DNA of 51,510 nt from Sulfitobacter sp. (GTDB lineage Bacteria; Pseudomonadota; Alphaproteobacteria; Rhodobacterales; Rhodobacteraceae), in contig JAGXFI010000074.1 of NCBI GenBank assembly GCA_024637305.1, positions 1 to 51,510 of the forward strand, in the 5' to 3' direction. Shown one piece after another: positions 1 to 8,533 of the stretch. The notes under the pieces are model-generated. The model was not told the origin of the DNA. It was given only the letters and a program-made list of their open reading frames with translations, and searched no databases. Made by a program: the position numbers and the translations under genes. How positions within the stretch are numbered: position 1 is the stretch's first letter; each line of letters starts with the position of its first letter.

Positions 1-698
1 CGGCGGGCCGGATTGGGCGGAATATTCGGCGCGATTCGGTTCACGAGCTTATCCATGCCCTTCGCGTTGATCTCGGGTAGCTTGTCCCAAAGCGCATAGT
101 CGGATGCATAGTGCGCGCGCAGTTCCGCTTCGAGCGCCGGTGGAATAGCCGAGCTTTCGCGCAGCGCGCTGACATTCTTGTGCGGCAGCGGCGCGGGGAT
201 TTTCAGCGCGCGGCAGATGGCGGCGAATTTATCTGTCAGCTCGTGATAGGGGATGACCAGATCTACCAGCATTGCGCCGCCTGTGTTGCAGAACATATCG
301 CTTTGCAGGTTCGGTTTGCCATTGACCCGCTGAATATTCCAATCGCGCGCCTTCCAAAATGCTGCAAAGTCCATGTCAGCAGGCAGAGGCGCGTCCGTCT
401 TGTTTCCTTTTCGGTAACGAAACCATGAGCTTATCCACTCAATCGGCTCTCGCATGACGCCGAAGCGAAAGAACGTTCCGGTTTCGTAGCCGGGTTGCTC
501 GAACAGAAACGGATAGCTCCGGATCGCCAAGGACATCGGAGTATGCTTGCGGGCGGGCGTGCCGCCTCTGTAGATGTCAGCATAGGGCAGCAGGGCATGT
601 TCGATAGAGGTCGACGCCGTCTTGGTATTGGCGACAAAGAAAAACCTTTTTTCGATACTGATCAGCATACGCCCGCCCGCTTTCCTGTTGCGTCTCAT
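1..698 (-). CDS. Sulfotransferase family protein (C-terminus cut by window edge)
   Basis: Reading the minus strand from 698 gives an open frame that runs off the left end (about 232 codons). The N-terminal stretch FFVANTKTAST matches the PAPS 5'-phosphosulfate-binding loop (PKTAST/PKTGGTS type), and FGVMREPIEWISSWFRYRK further in matches the 3'-phosphate-binding motif RxPxxxxxSxFR. The family transfers sulfate from PAPS, usually to carbohydrates. An in-frame ATG at 668 (MLISIEKRFF) would put the loop closer to the N-terminus, as is common in the family, and is an equally good start. It is divergent from the DUF2793 gene, across a region holding a CtrA-type box. The substrate cannot be told. 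Confidence 0.8.
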   Translation of the reverse strand, partial: MRRNRKAGGRMLISIEKRFFFVANTKTASTSIEHALLPYADIYRGGTPARKHTPMSLAIRSYPFLFEQPGYETGTFFRFGVMREPIEWISSWFRYRKGNKTDAPLPADMDFAAFWKARDWNIQRVNGKPNLQSDMFCNTGGAMLVDLVIPYHELTDKFAAICRALKIPAPLPHKNVSALRESSAIPPALEAELRAHYASDYALWDKLPEINAKGMDKLVNRIAPNIPPNPAR

Positions 699-740
699 TA
701 GCCTTTATCGGCGTGCGGGAACAAGACGGATGTCGCACGG

Positions 741-755
741 TTAACAAGTGCTTAA
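741..755. promoter_or_regulatory. Full CtrA-type box TTAA-N7-TTAA
   Basis: TTAACAAGTGCTTAA matches the palindromic CtrA consensus TTAA-N7-TTAA exactly. It lies in the intergenic region between the divergent sulfotransferase and the DUF2793 gene, 82 nt before the latter's ATG. A further half site (GGTTAACG) lies at about 781–788. CtrA is the alphaproteobacterial cell-cycle/motility response regulator and also controls gene transfer agents in Rhodobacter. Binding is inferred from the sequence only. Confidence 0.55.
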
Positions 756-837
756 GCAGCCGCGCGCCATGTTTCAGAGCGGTTAACGCAGCGCGCGCAT
801 GGTCTGACGGAGTTACACACATGCCCGGAGGCCCAGC

Positions 838-2016
838 ATGCCCGACCGTTCGTCTATCCTCGATCTTCCGTATCTATTGCCTGCTCAAGCGCAAAAACAT
901 GTCACGCATAACGAAGCGCTGCGCCAGTTGGACATCCTCGTGCAACTAAGCGTCAAGGCCACGGATGCGACCGACCCGCCTGCCTTGCCGTTGGAAGGCG
1001 ATGTTTATTCGATCGGCTCCAATCCCAGTGGTGATTGGGCTGGCCACGACAACAAGCTTGCAGCCTACCTTGACGGAACCTGGTTTTTCACGACCCCGCG
1101 CGAGGGTTGGCGGGCTTGGGATTCCGAAACAGCGGAATTGCGCGTGTGGGACGGATCCGTTTGGGCCACCGTCACCGGCAATGCGCTTGTCGAAACGCTG
1201 CCGCAGCTGGGGATCAATACCAGCGCGGATGCCACCAACCGCCTGACCGTCAGCAGCGAAGCGACGCTGCTGAATAACGCAGGCGCTGGGCATCAGCTAA
1301 AGCTGAACAAGGCGAGCGAAACAGACACCGCCTCCTTGCTTTATCAGACCAGCTTTTCCGGGCACGCTGAGATGGGTTTGAATGGAAGCAACAATTTTTC
1401 CATAAAGGTATCCGCTGATGGTTCCGCTTGGACCGAGGCCGTCGCGATCAACGCTGCTACCGGGCGAATGACCGGTGCGGCCATCCAGTCCACGCCGCTG
1501 GACCGAACCGAGGGAAAGGTCCTGTCTGTTGGCGCGTTCGGTATCGGTAGTCGCGCGATCTGGTACAACGCTACACATAACATGAACGATGTGCGCGCAC
1601 TTTGCGGCATGATCGGCAATCCGATGGGTACGGACGTTCCGATGAACGCGCCGACAACAAATGGTGCGTTTGTTGGGTTCTGTTCTTCGATCGCGGGGGT
1701 TCGGGGAACTCAGTTTCTGGTGGAAACGACCGGGACACAAGACGCCTATTTCCGCGCTGACAACAACGGGTGGAGCAGTTGGAAGAGGGTCGTCACGAAC
1801 ACGAATATGGTCGGTACAGTCAGCAACGACAGCACAGGGCCTAGCGGGGCGGTTATCGAACGCGGCAGCAACGGGAACGGAGACTATGTACGATTTGCGG
1901 ACGGAACGCAGTTGGTGACGAATTCAGACGCTCCGATCACCAACTCCCCCGCGCCATTTGTCGGTACAATCACGAAGATCGACGGCGACAAACTTTGGAT
2001 TGGCCGCTGGTACTGA
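838..2016 (+). CDS. DUF2793 protein with pyocin-knob-like C-terminal part (phage fibre / spike type)
   Basis: A 392-aa protein with an ideal Shine–Dalgarno GGAGG (827–831) before the ATG. Residues about 6–112 match DUF2793 (LPYLLPAQAQKHVTHNEALR, then a Trp-rich GWRAWD/VWDGSVW stretch). Residues about 125–212 are a β-rich phage-type segment. Residues about 240–320 resemble the pyocin-knob domain of tail fibres (AYFRADNNGWSSWKRVV). The end contains ERGSNGNGDYVRFADGTQ, a motif common at the tips of phage fibre proteins. No other phage genes are nearby, so this is an isolated cargo or accessory structural gene. A role as a gene transfer agent spike or receptor-binding protein is inference. Confidence 0.8.
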   Translation: MPDRSSILDLPYLLPAQAQKHVTHNEALRQLDILVQLSVKATDATDPPALPLEGDVYSIGSNPSGDWAGHDNKLAAYLDGTWFFTTPREGWRAWDSETAELRVWDGSVWATVTGNALVETLPQLGINTSADATNRLTVSSEATLLNNAGAGHQLKLNKASETDTASLLYQTSFSGHAEMGLNGSNNFSIKVSADGSAWTEAVAINAATGRMTGAAIQSTPLDRTEGKVLSVGAFGIGSRAIWYNATHNMNDVRALCGMIGNPMGTDVPMNAPTTNGAFVGFCSSIAGVRGTQFLVETTGTQDAYFRADNNGWSSWKRVVTNTNMVGTVSNDSTGPSGAVIERGSNGNGDYVRFADGTQLVTNSDAPITNSPAPFVGTITKIDGDKLWIGRWY

Positions 2017-2028
2017 CCATAGAGTTGG

Positions 2029-2054
2029 CCCCTACCTCATAACAGAGGTAGGGG
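2029..2054. terminator. Hairpin between convergent genes
   Basis: A perfect 10-bp stem (CCCCTACCTC / GAGGTAGGGG) with a 6-nt loop fills the 38-bp gap between the DUF2793 stop and the hemY stop. There is no clear T-run on either side, so it is probably a shared bidirectional terminator or transcript-end stabiliser. Confidence 0.6.
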
Positions 2055-3539
2055 TTAGGCGGGCTTGATGGTTTCGTTGTTTGATGTCCCGACAACCGCG
2101 TCGTCAATCAACGTGACATCCTCGATCGTATCGGCATCATCTCGCACCAAAGTTTGATCCTCTACCGAGCCCACAATCAGCGGGAGCATCTGGACACCTC
2201 CCGGCATGGCGACTTCGGGCGTCGGCGGCGTTTTCCAGGCAAGGGTGTCGAAACTTTTACAATTTGTGCAAATGGGTTTCCATTCAGGATGGATGTACTG
2301 GCAATTCTCGCACACCCATTGCGGACCGCGCGAGACGTTCAATGCACGGGCAAGCCAGCCCTTGACGACCGTGTCCGAAGCGCCCTCGCCACGTTCGATA
2401 GCGGCCATCAGCGTAACAGATCGCGCCGTAGGTTGTTTCTCTACAAGGTCGCCCAATGCCCTGCGTGCCTCGGGAAAGTCCTCGTTGGCGATGTGCAGTT
2501 CTGACAGCAGCATTCGGCTTTCGGGGTTTTCTGGATGGATGCGGGTCAACGCCGCAAACCGCTTGATCCTTTGTGGCGGTGTCTCGTTTGGTTCTATTGC
2601 AGCAAAAGCGGCGGCTAGATCCGGGTGGGGATGCGCATCCCAGGCCTTTTTCAGAATGCGTGTCGCATAGCGCGGTTTCGCTTTTTCGATATAGCCTTGC
2701 GCGGCCATCACAGCAGCAGGGATCAGATCGGGCGACAGCCGGTTCGCTTCGATTGCCGCCTCTCGCGCTTCTATACTGCTGCCCTCTGCAATGACGTCTT
2801 TCGCCTCTGACAGCGCCAGAACTGCATCGCGGCGACGATGAACGTCGCGGGGAAGCTGCCCATGCTTCAACTTTGCGCTGAGCGTTTCACGAGCACCGTG
2901 CCAATCTTCCTTGGCTGCTTGCAAGCTGAGCAATACATCCGCTGTCTCTTCATGCTTTGGTTTGAGCGCGAATGCTTTTTTCGCCAGCACAAGCGCCGTA
3001 TCGGTATCCCCGTCCGCCAGTTTCTGCTTCATGATCCCGCGTATGCCGACAAAACGGGTAGCTTCAATCTCGACCAGCTTGCGATAGGTTTCCTCTGCCT
3101 TGCGGCGGTCCCCGGCCAGCTCTGCCGCTTGTGCGGTCAGCAGGTTCGTCAACTCCGGTTTGTTGAGGTATTTGTCTGCCTTTGCGGCCTTGGCCATCGC
3201 GATGCGGCCTTCGCCACTTGCCAGCGCCATCAGACCCTCGGACAGTGCCTCAAACCCCTTGCGCTCGCGGTTTCGGTCGAAATAGCGGGACATCGCAGTT
3301 TCGTCCCCATTGAGAAATTTGGCGAAAGCGACCAGAAGGGACAACAGCTTGAGCAGGATCCAGACCCCGAGCATCAGCGCGACCACGGCCAGCACGGTTT
3401 CCAGCGGGCCGAAGCTGTACTCCGTTCCCATTACGCGCAATTGCGTCCCGCCCTGACTCTCCAGCAGGAAGCCCGCCCCCCAAGCCAGCGCGGCAACGAC
3501 GCCAATGAACAGGATAATCTTAATTAAAGACCAAAGCAT
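2055..3539 (-). CDS. hemY: HemY-type TPR membrane protein with C-terminal zinc-ribbon-like motif
   Basis: This is the 'heme biosynthesis protein HemY' family (TPR), not the FAD-dependent protoporphyrinogen oxidase of the same symbol. The 494-aa form starts at the ATG at 3539 (MLWSLIKIILF), preceded by GAGGAAG; the open frame extends 30 codons further but into mitofilin. Two N-terminal membrane segments (about 4–24 and 47–70) are followed by helical TPR repeats with typical spacing. Cys410-x2-Cys413-x10-Cys424-x2-Cys427 form a rubredoxin-like metal site resembling the end of LapB. It follows the mitofilin gene by 11 nt in a hemD–mitofilin–hemY operon. Exact biochemical function is not established. 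Confidence 0.87.
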   Translation of the reverse strand: MLWSLIKIILFIGVVAALAWGAGFLLESQGGTQLRVMGTEYSFGPLETVLAVVALMLGVWILLKLLSLLVAFAKFLNGDETAMSRYFDRNRERKGFEALSEGLMALASGEGRIAMAKAAKADKYLNKPELTNLLTAQAAELAGDRRKAEETYRKLVEIEATRFVGIRGIMKQKLADGDTDTALVLAKKAFALKPKHEETADVLLSLQAAKEDWHGARETLSAKLKHGQLPRDVHRRRDAVLALSEAKDVIAEGSSIEAREAAIEANRLSPDLIPAAVMAAQGYIEKAKPRYATRILKKAWDAHPHPDLAAAFAAIEPNETPPQRIKRFAALTRIHPENPESRMLLSELHIANEDFPEARRALGDLVEKQPTARSVTLMAAIERGEGASDTVVKGWLARALNVSRGPQWVCENCQYIHPEWKPICTNCKSFDTLAWKTPPTPEVAMPGGVQMLPLIVGSVEDQTLVRDDADTIEDVTLIDDAVVGTSNNETIKPA

Positions 3540-3550
3540 AGTTAACTTCC

Positions 3551-4738
3551 TCAGTTCGCCGTCAGGCTTTGCGACAGGTCGAAAGCCGCAGTTTTGGCGG
3601 CTTGCCGTGCTTCGGCACGCGCGCGCCAATCAGCAATCGCTGACTGTGCCGCGTCGGGCAACGATGCGATCTCGGCCAGCGTCTGGTCCAGATCCCCGCG
3701 GCGCAATGCAGCCTCGGCGCGCGACAGTACCGCATCCGCATCAGAGCCTTCACGTGGCGTTACGGACCGTGCGCCGAGCTGGCGTTTCAGAAATCCGCCA
3801 AATCCTTGCGCGCCTTCGTCCGGCGCGTTCGAACGCGCTTCAGACAGCGCCTCACGGGCGGCTTCGGGAAACGAATCCTGCAAAGCCGCCAGCGTCGTTA
3901 CACCCTCGGCGTTCGCCGCGAGATCGGGCGGAATTGTTGCGCCGCTCTGCTGCAACTCATCCAATGGGGCGGCGTATCCCTGACCGTCGTCAATGGCCGA
4001 AATGATTCGTGTCAATGCCGCTTGCGCGCTGGCCACCTTTGCAGCCTCAGCAGTCGCTTCTTCGACGGAGCGGGCATTTTGCAGCAAGCCTTCGATTTCC
4101 GAACGCTGCTCTTCCACCGATCGCTGCAAGGCGTTCAACTGATTTTCATAGGCAGTCGTGTCTACCGTGGATTCGCCCGTCACGACGGGGCGGTTTTCCA
4201 GTTCTGTCAGACGTTCCTGAATGTCCGCGAGTGTTTCGTCAATTGACCCTAACTGCGTTGTAACTTCATTACGCATGGGTTCCAGCGAGACTGGATCCGC
4301 CTCTTCCAGTGCCGTGATGCGTTCTTGTTGGCTTGCCAGAACGCTGCGAAGCTGTGCTGATTCTTGATTATTATCACCAAAAAGGTTCAGCTCTGATGCA
4401 AGGAACCCCAGGATCGCAGCAATAATGCCGCCGAGCAAAAGCGGCCAAAAGACGCTTTGATCGCGCTCAGGCTCCAATTTCGCGGGGACCGGTGCCACCA
4501 TTACGCCTTCTGTGGATGGATCATAATCCGCCGGTGCTTCATCAGGCTTTTTGTCCAGATTGTCGTCGGCGGCCCCCTTTTCAGGATCTTCTTTCGCCGG
4601 TTCGTCCTTAACTGGCTCATCGACCAGTACGGCCTCTTCGATCTCAGGCGTTTCCGCTTCAGGCTTGGTTTCTTTGCTTTTGGAAGAGCTGTTTTTCTTC
4701 TCTGTCGCCACCACGCCCACCTTTTCGATTCTTACCAT
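3551..4738 (-). CDS. Mitofilin family inner-membrane protein (COG4223)
   Basis: A 395-aa protein with an acidic, Lys/Glu/Pro-rich cytoplasmic N-terminus (about 1–93), one membrane helix at about 96–117 (FWPLLLGGIIAAILGFLASEL), a long coiled coil (about 125–235), and a helical C-terminal part ending in RRGDLDQTLAEIASLP and related helices typical of mitofilin. Bacterial homologues are Mic60 relatives linked to membrane shaping. The ATG at 4738 has no clear Shine–Dalgarno; a GTG at 4711 preceded by AAAGG (MATEKKNSSS) is a good alternative start. It sits between hemD and the TPR protein HemY, an order conserved in alphaproteobacteria. Confidence 0.87.
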   Translation of the reverse strand: MVRIEKVGVVATEKKNSSSKSKETKPEAETPEIEEAVLVDEPVKDEPAKEDPEKGAADDNLDKKPDEAPADYDPSTEGVMVAPVPAKLEPERDQSVFWPLLLGGIIAAILGFLASELNLFGDNNQESAQLRSVLASQQERITALEEADPVSLEPMRNEVTTQLGSIDETLADIQERLTELENRPVVTGESTVDTTAYENQLNALQRSVEEQRSEIEGLLQNARSVEEATAEAAKVASAQAALTRIISAIDDGQGYAAPLDELQQSGATIPPDLAANAEGVTTLAALQDSFPEAAREALSEARSNAPDEGAQGFGGFLKRQLGARSVTPREGSDADAVLSRAEAALRRGDLDQTLAEIASLPDAAQSAIADWRARAEARQAAKTAAFDLSQSLTAN

Positions 4739-4783
4739 ATCACATCACTTCAGCCACAACCTTAGCCGCCAAGCCAATGCCTC

Positions 4784-5479
4784 TCAAGGTATGGTGGTAC
4801 GCAGGCACAGCTTTTCAACGGCTTTGAGCATCAGATCTCCTGTCGGGGCGGAAAGCGTATCGCATTTTCCGGGAAAGCTGCTCGAAAGCGCTTCCGCCAC
4901 CGGCGAGCTCAGCGCGATGGCATGGATTTGACGCAAGTCCGCATCCTGTCGGGCCAGCTGCATCGCGGTGCGGGGGGAAAACAACGGGGCTATCGTCGGC
5001 AATTTCAGGGCCTGAATTGCGTCCGCGCTGAGGTTTTGCAGGTGTTGATCATAAAGGGTCAGGACCCGCGTCTGAATGCCTAGCTGCGTAAGGTTTTCTG
5101 CGATGTCGCCACGCCTGTGCCGCCCTGCGAGATGGACCAGCGGACCTTTGCACGGATCCAGCGCCAACAGATCAATAAGAGCGCGGGCCGTCTCAGCAGT
5201 CTCTAACACTTGCCAATTTGCTTGTTTCGCCGCTTTTGCGGTCTGCAATCCAACACAATACGCGGGCCTACCGTCGCCGCTGCCCGCGCAAGTCACGCCG
5301 TTGACCGAGCTAAAGATGACTGCCGCCACGTCCCTGTTCCAAGCCGCACCGGTCGGTTCGATCCGCATCAGCGGCGAGATCACCACATTGACCTCCGACC
5401 GCGCCGCGGCGCTCAGACGCGCTGCGAACCGTTCCGCGCTTTTCTCGGGGCGGGTCAAAAGAAGGGTACGCATCGCCAT
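4784..5479 (-). CDS. hemD: Uroporphyrinogen-III synthase
   Basis: The protein (about 231 aa) begins MAMRTLLLTRPEKSAERFAARL, the typical N-terminus of HemD, which closes and rearranges hydroxymethylbilane to uroporphyrinogen III. Other family signatures are FSSVNGV and FSPRTAMQLARQ followed by ALSSPVAEAL. Sequence conservation in this family is low, so the call also rests on length and on the hemD–mitofilin–hemY context. Start choice is uncertain: GTG 5488 lies only 3 nt from GAGG, ATG 5479 lies 12 nt away, and ATG 5473 gives MRTLLLTRP. It is divergent from tsaD across an 83-bp gap. Confidence 0.87.
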   Translation of the reverse strand: MAMRTLLLTRPEKSAERFAARLSAAARSEVNVVISPLMRIEPTGAAWNRDVAAVIFSSVNGVTCAGSGDGRPAYCVGLQTAKAAKQANWQVLETAETARALIDLLALDPCKGPLVHLAGRHRRGDIAENLTQLGIQTRVLTLYDQHLQNLSADAIQALKLPTIAPLFSPRTAMQLARQDADLRQIHAIALSSPVAEALSSSFPGKCDTLSAPTGDLMLKAVEKLCLRTTIP

Positions 5480-5562
5480 GCCGTTCACGGGCCTCAGGAT
5501 TGTTTGCCACGGTCTAGGGTGTTACCTGCGGGTTACCTTTCTTGCAACGGAAACGCAGCGCC

Positions 5563-6657
5563 ATGACTGTCCGCACAATTTTAGGCCTTGAGAGCAGCTG
5601 CGACGATACCGCCGCCGCCATCGTACATATCGACGAAACGGGCAATGCCACGGTTTTGTCATCGGTCGTGATGGGCCAGAATGACCTGCATGCAGCTTTT
5701 GGCGGTGTGGTTCCAGAGATCGCCGCGCGCGCGCATGCTGAAAAGCTTGATCTATGCGTTGAGCAGGCTCTGATAGAAGCCGAATTGACGCTTCGGGATG
5801 TGGATGCTGTTGCCGTAACAGCCGGTCCGGGTCTGATCGGCGGCGTCGTTTCGGGCGTGATGTGTGCCAAAGGGCTGTCCGCAGCGCTTGGTATCCCGCT
5901 TTACGGTGTGAACCATCTGGCGGGCCATGCGCTGACGCCCCGGCTGACCGACGGCGCGGCTTACCCCTATCTGATGCTGCTTGTCTCTGGCGGGCATTGC
6001 CAGTTCCTGATCGTCCATTCCGCGCAATCCTTTCAACGTCTTGGCGGCACGATCGACGACGCCCCGGGCGAAGCGTTCGACAAGGTTGCACGGCTAATCG
6101 GGCTGTCACAGCCGGGCGGACCGGCGATTGAAGCCGCTGCGCTTCAGGGTGATCCGGCGCGTTTTTCCTTTCCCCGCCCGCTTTTGAATCGCGATAGTTG
6201 CGATATGTCCTTCTCAGGACTTAAAACCGCGGTCTTGCGTCAGCGGGACACGCTATTGGACGATGACGGCGCTCTGACACAAAGGGATCAAGCTGACCTC
6301 GCCGCAGGTTTTCAGGCGGCAGTCGTTGATGTCCTGGCGGCCAAGACCCGGCGCGCGTTGTGCGAATATCTCGCGCTGTCCCCCGATGAACCTTCGCTAT
6401 GCGTTGCTGGCGGTGTGGCTGCAAATATGGCAATTCGCACTGCGTTAGAGTCTGTTTCCAACCACAACAGGACCAGATTTCTGCCACCACCGCTTAGCCT
6501 GTGCACTGACAACGCCGCGATGATCGCCTATGCGGCGGCAGAGCAGATGATGATCCGGGGCCCTGATGACATGGCGCTTTCCGCGCGACCCCGCTGGCCT
6601 TTGGATCAATCGCAACCGGCCATGCTGGGTAGTGGCAAGAAGGGAGCGAAAGCATGA
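5563..6657 (+). CDS. tsaD: tRNA N6-adenosine threonylcarbamoyltransferase TsaD
   Basis: TsaD transfers the threonylcarbamoyl group to A37 of ANN-decoding tRNAs (t6A). The 364-aa protein starts [19 protein letters not shown], with the ASKHA nucleotide-binding ESSCDDT motif and the metal-binding His118-x3-His122 (NHLAGH); it also has the MLLVSGGH and CVAGGVAAN motifs. An upstream in-frame ATG at 5542 would add seven residues not typical of the family. The stop overlaps the gpsA start as ATGA, so the two are translationally coupled. The partner gene tsaE is also in this window (28591). Confidence 0.96.
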   Translation: MTVRTILGLESSCDDTAAAIVHIDETGNATVLSSVVMGQNDLHAAFGGVVPEIAARAHAEKLDLCVEQALIEAELTLRDVDAVAVTAGPGLIGGVVSGVMCAKGLSAALGIPLYGVNHLAGHALTPRLTDGAAYPYLMLLVSGGHCQFLIVHSAQSFQRLGGTIDDAPGEAFDKVARLIGLSQPGGPAIEAAALQGDPARFSFPRPLLNRDSCDMSFSGLKTAVLRQRDTLLDDDGALTQRDQADLAAGFQAAVVDVLAAKTRRALCEYLALSPDEPSLCVAGGVAANMAIRTALESVSNHNRTRFLPPPLSLCTDNAAMIAYAAAEQMMIRGPDDMALSARPRWPLDQSQPAMLGSGKKGAKA

Positions 6658-7604
6658 GCATTTCAATTCTGGGTGCAGGGGCTTTCGGAACGGCGCTGGC
6701 AATTTCGTTGGCACAGAACGGACCGGTTATGCTGTGGGCGCGCGACCCGCGCGACATGAAAACGCGGCGCGAGAACGCAGAACGTTTGCCGGGGTGTCCG
6801 TTCCCAGGCTTGCTGACCGTGACGGGTGATATTGAAGAAGCCGCCCGCGCGGAAACGATTCTGCTTGCCGTTCCCATGCAGAAGCTGCGGGGTTTCCTGT
6901 CAGAGCATGCAAAGCGGTTGGCCGGGAAAACCCTTGTCGCCTGCTGCAAGGGGATTGACCTTGAAACCGGGCAGGGGCCCGTCGCGATCATCAAAAGTTC
7001 AGTTTCGACTGCGCAGGCTGCCATTCTTACCGGGCCAAGTTTTGCCGCAGATATCGCGCGTGGATTGCCGACCGCGCTCACTCTTGCCTGTCCGGAGAAC
7101 ATCGGGAAAGCCTTGCAGCAACAGTTGACCACGCCGTCTTTGCGAATTTACCGGACAACTGACACAGTTGGTGCCGAACTGGGGGGCGCGCTAAAGAACG
7201 TCGTCGCCATTGCCTGTGGCGTGGCGATCGGTGCCGGCCTCGGCGAAAGCGCGCGGGCGGCGGTGATGACCCGCGGATACGCAGAAATGCAGCGGATGGC
7301 GGCTCATCTTGGTGCCGCGCCCGAAACGCTTTCGGGTCTTTCCGGTTTTGGCGATCTGGCGCTTACCTGCACCTCGACCCAATCGCGTAATTATCGGCTG
7401 GGTGTGTCGATGGGCGAGGGCAGCGCATTTGACGCCGGCACAACCGTCGAAGGTGCCGCGACCGCGCGAGCTGTTGCGCGTGTCGCCTCGCGTGAGGGAT
7501 TGGACATGCCGATTACCGAAGCCGTTGCGGGTCTGCTCGACAAACGTTTAGATGTCGCCAGTGCCATGCGGGCGCTTTTGACCCGTCCCCTGAAGGAGGA
7601 ATGA
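6654..7604 (+). CDS. gpsA: Glycerol-3-phosphate dehydrogenase [NAD(P)+]
   Basis: A 316-aa enzyme that reduces dihydroxyacetone phosphate to sn-glycerol 3-phosphate for phospholipid synthesis. Residues 7–16 ([10 protein letters not shown]) are the Rossmann dinucleotide loop; [15 protein letters not shown] carries the conserved catalytic lysine, and [15 protein letters not shown] is the C-terminal family signature. It overlaps tsaD by 4 nt and ends 1 nt before the YciI-like gene, forming a tsaD–gpsA–yciI–EVE operon. Confidence 0.96.
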   Translation: MSISILGAGAFGTALAISLAQNGPVMLWARDPRDMKTRRENAERLPGCPFPGLLTVTGDIEEAARAETILLAVPMQKLRGFLSEHAKRLAGKTLVACCKGIDLETGQGPVAIIKSSVSTAQAAILTGPSFAADIARGLPTALTLACPENIGKALQQQLTTPSLRIYRTTDTVGAELGGALKNVVAIACGVAIGAGLGESARAAVMTRGYAEMQRMAAHLGAAPETLSGLSGFGDLALTCTSTQSRNYRLGVSMGEGSAFDAGTTVEGAATARAVARVASREGLDMPITEAVAGLLDKRLDVASAMRALLTRPLKEE

Positions 7605-7605
7605 A

Positions 7606-7878
7606 ATGCTTGTTGCCCTGATTGCCCATGACAAGGCCGGTGCTCTGGATCTGAGGATGCAAAACCGTCCAGCCCATGTCGATTACCTCGGCTCGACCGA
7701 AATGGTGCATCTCGCCGGACCGCTTCTTGCCCCAGAGGGTGGTATGATCGGGTCGCTTGTCGTGCTGGATGTCCCGGATATGGCGACAGCGGAGGAATGG
7801 GCCGCGAATGATCCCTACGCCAAGGCGGGGCTGTTCGAAAGCGTCACCCTGACCGAATGGAAGAAGGTCATCGGCTGA
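7606..7878 (+). CDS. YciI-like family protein
   Basis: A 90-aa protein preceded by AAGGAGGA (7593–7600). It matches the small ferredoxin-fold YciI family: an N-terminal strand MLVALIAHDK, the R..H..YL segment (RPAHVDYLG) with the conserved His, and the C-terminal stretch AEEWAANDPYAKAGLFESV. YCII proteins are related to the muconolactone isomerase/dimeric αβ barrel fold, but the substrate is unknown. It is embedded in the tsaD–gpsA–EVE operon, and its stop TGA overlaps the next ATG. Confidence 0.9.
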   Translation: MLVALIAHDKAGALDLRMQNRPAHVDYLGSTEMVHLAGPLLAPEGGMIGSLVVLDVPDMATAEEWAANDPYAKAGLFESVTLTEWKKVIG

Positions 7879-8297
7879 TGGCCTACTGGCTTTTCAAGTC
7901 CGAACCCTCGACCTGGAGCTGGGACGATCAGGTCGCCAAAGGCGATCTAGGAGAAGAGTGGGATGGCGTCCGCAACTATCAGGCGCGCAACTTCATGCGC
8001 GAGATGGCAGCAGGCGATCTGGGTTTTTTCTACCATTCGCAAAAGCAAAAAGCCGTGGTTGGCATCGTCGAGGTTCTGCACGAAGCCCATCCCGACAGCA
8101 CCACGGACGATCCGCGCTGGGAATGTGTGGACATCAAGGCCGTACGCGGGATGACGCGTCCTGTGACGCTGGAACAAATCAAGGCGGAGGAGCGGCTTGG
8201 GGATATGATCCTCGTCCGGAATTCGCGCCTGTCGGTCCAGCCTGTCACCGAGGCCGAATGGCGCGTTATATGCGCCTTGGGCGACACGGCCCCGTAA
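7878..8297 (+). CDS. EVE domain-containing protein
   Basis: A 139-aa protein consisting of a single EVE domain (thymocyte nuclear protein 1 type, PUA-like fold). It begins MAYWLFKSEPSTWSWDD, the family hallmark, and continues with WDGVRNYQARNFMREM and FFYHSQKQKAVVGIVEV. EVE domains bind modified bases in DNA or RNA. The start used is the ATG overlapping the preceding stop (TGATG); an upstream in-frame ATG at 7857 lies inside the YciI gene. The genomic link with tsaD hints at RNA modification, but that is inference. Confidence 0.94.
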   Translation: MAYWLFKSEPSTWSWDDQVAKGDLGEEWDGVRNYQARNFMREMAAGDLGFFYHSQKQKAVVGIVEVLHEAHPDSTTDDPRWECVDIKAVRGMTRPVTLEQIKAEERLGDMILVRNSRLSVQPVTEAEWRVICALGDTAP

Positions 8298-8319
8298 GCG
8301 ACAGTAGGTTCAGACAAAA

Positions 8320-8355
8320 AGAAAGGGTCCCAGCCATACAGCCAGAACCCTTTCT
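8320..8355 (+). terminator. Hairpin downstream of the EVE gene
   Basis: A 9-bp perfect stem, AGAAAGGGT (8320–8328) with ACCCTTTCT (8347–8355), lies 22 nt after the EVE stop. The loop is long (18 nt) and no T-run follows, so this is a likely but not canonical terminator of the tsaD operon. Confidence 0.5.
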
Positions 8356-8475
8356 CACCCCGTGCGCTCCCAAGTCCACCGCACACGTATATGAAATCTG
8401 TTCTGGCCTTCCTGGCCGATAGGTTCTTCTAGCGCGAATGCCTGAAAATCGCAATTGTTGAATAGCTTAAAGGCG

Positions 8476-8511
8476 ATTCAAAAAAGAAACGCCCGCTTAA
8501 TAAAGCGGACG
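8476..8511 (-). terminator. Rho-independent terminator of the DUF2853 gene
   Basis: On the minus strand, 22 nt after the DUF2853 stop, the stem CCGCTT/AAGCGG with loop TATT (extended by two more pairs across one mismatch) is followed by TTTCTTTTTT. This is the expected stem plus T-run. Confidence 0.8.
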
Positions 8512-8533
8512 CTCGATCTCGCGTCAGGCAATC

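Noticed and set aside
111..428. Plus-strand frame at the left end
   Set aside because: Antisense to the sulfotransferase, whose minus-strand frame has clear PAPS-binding motifs.
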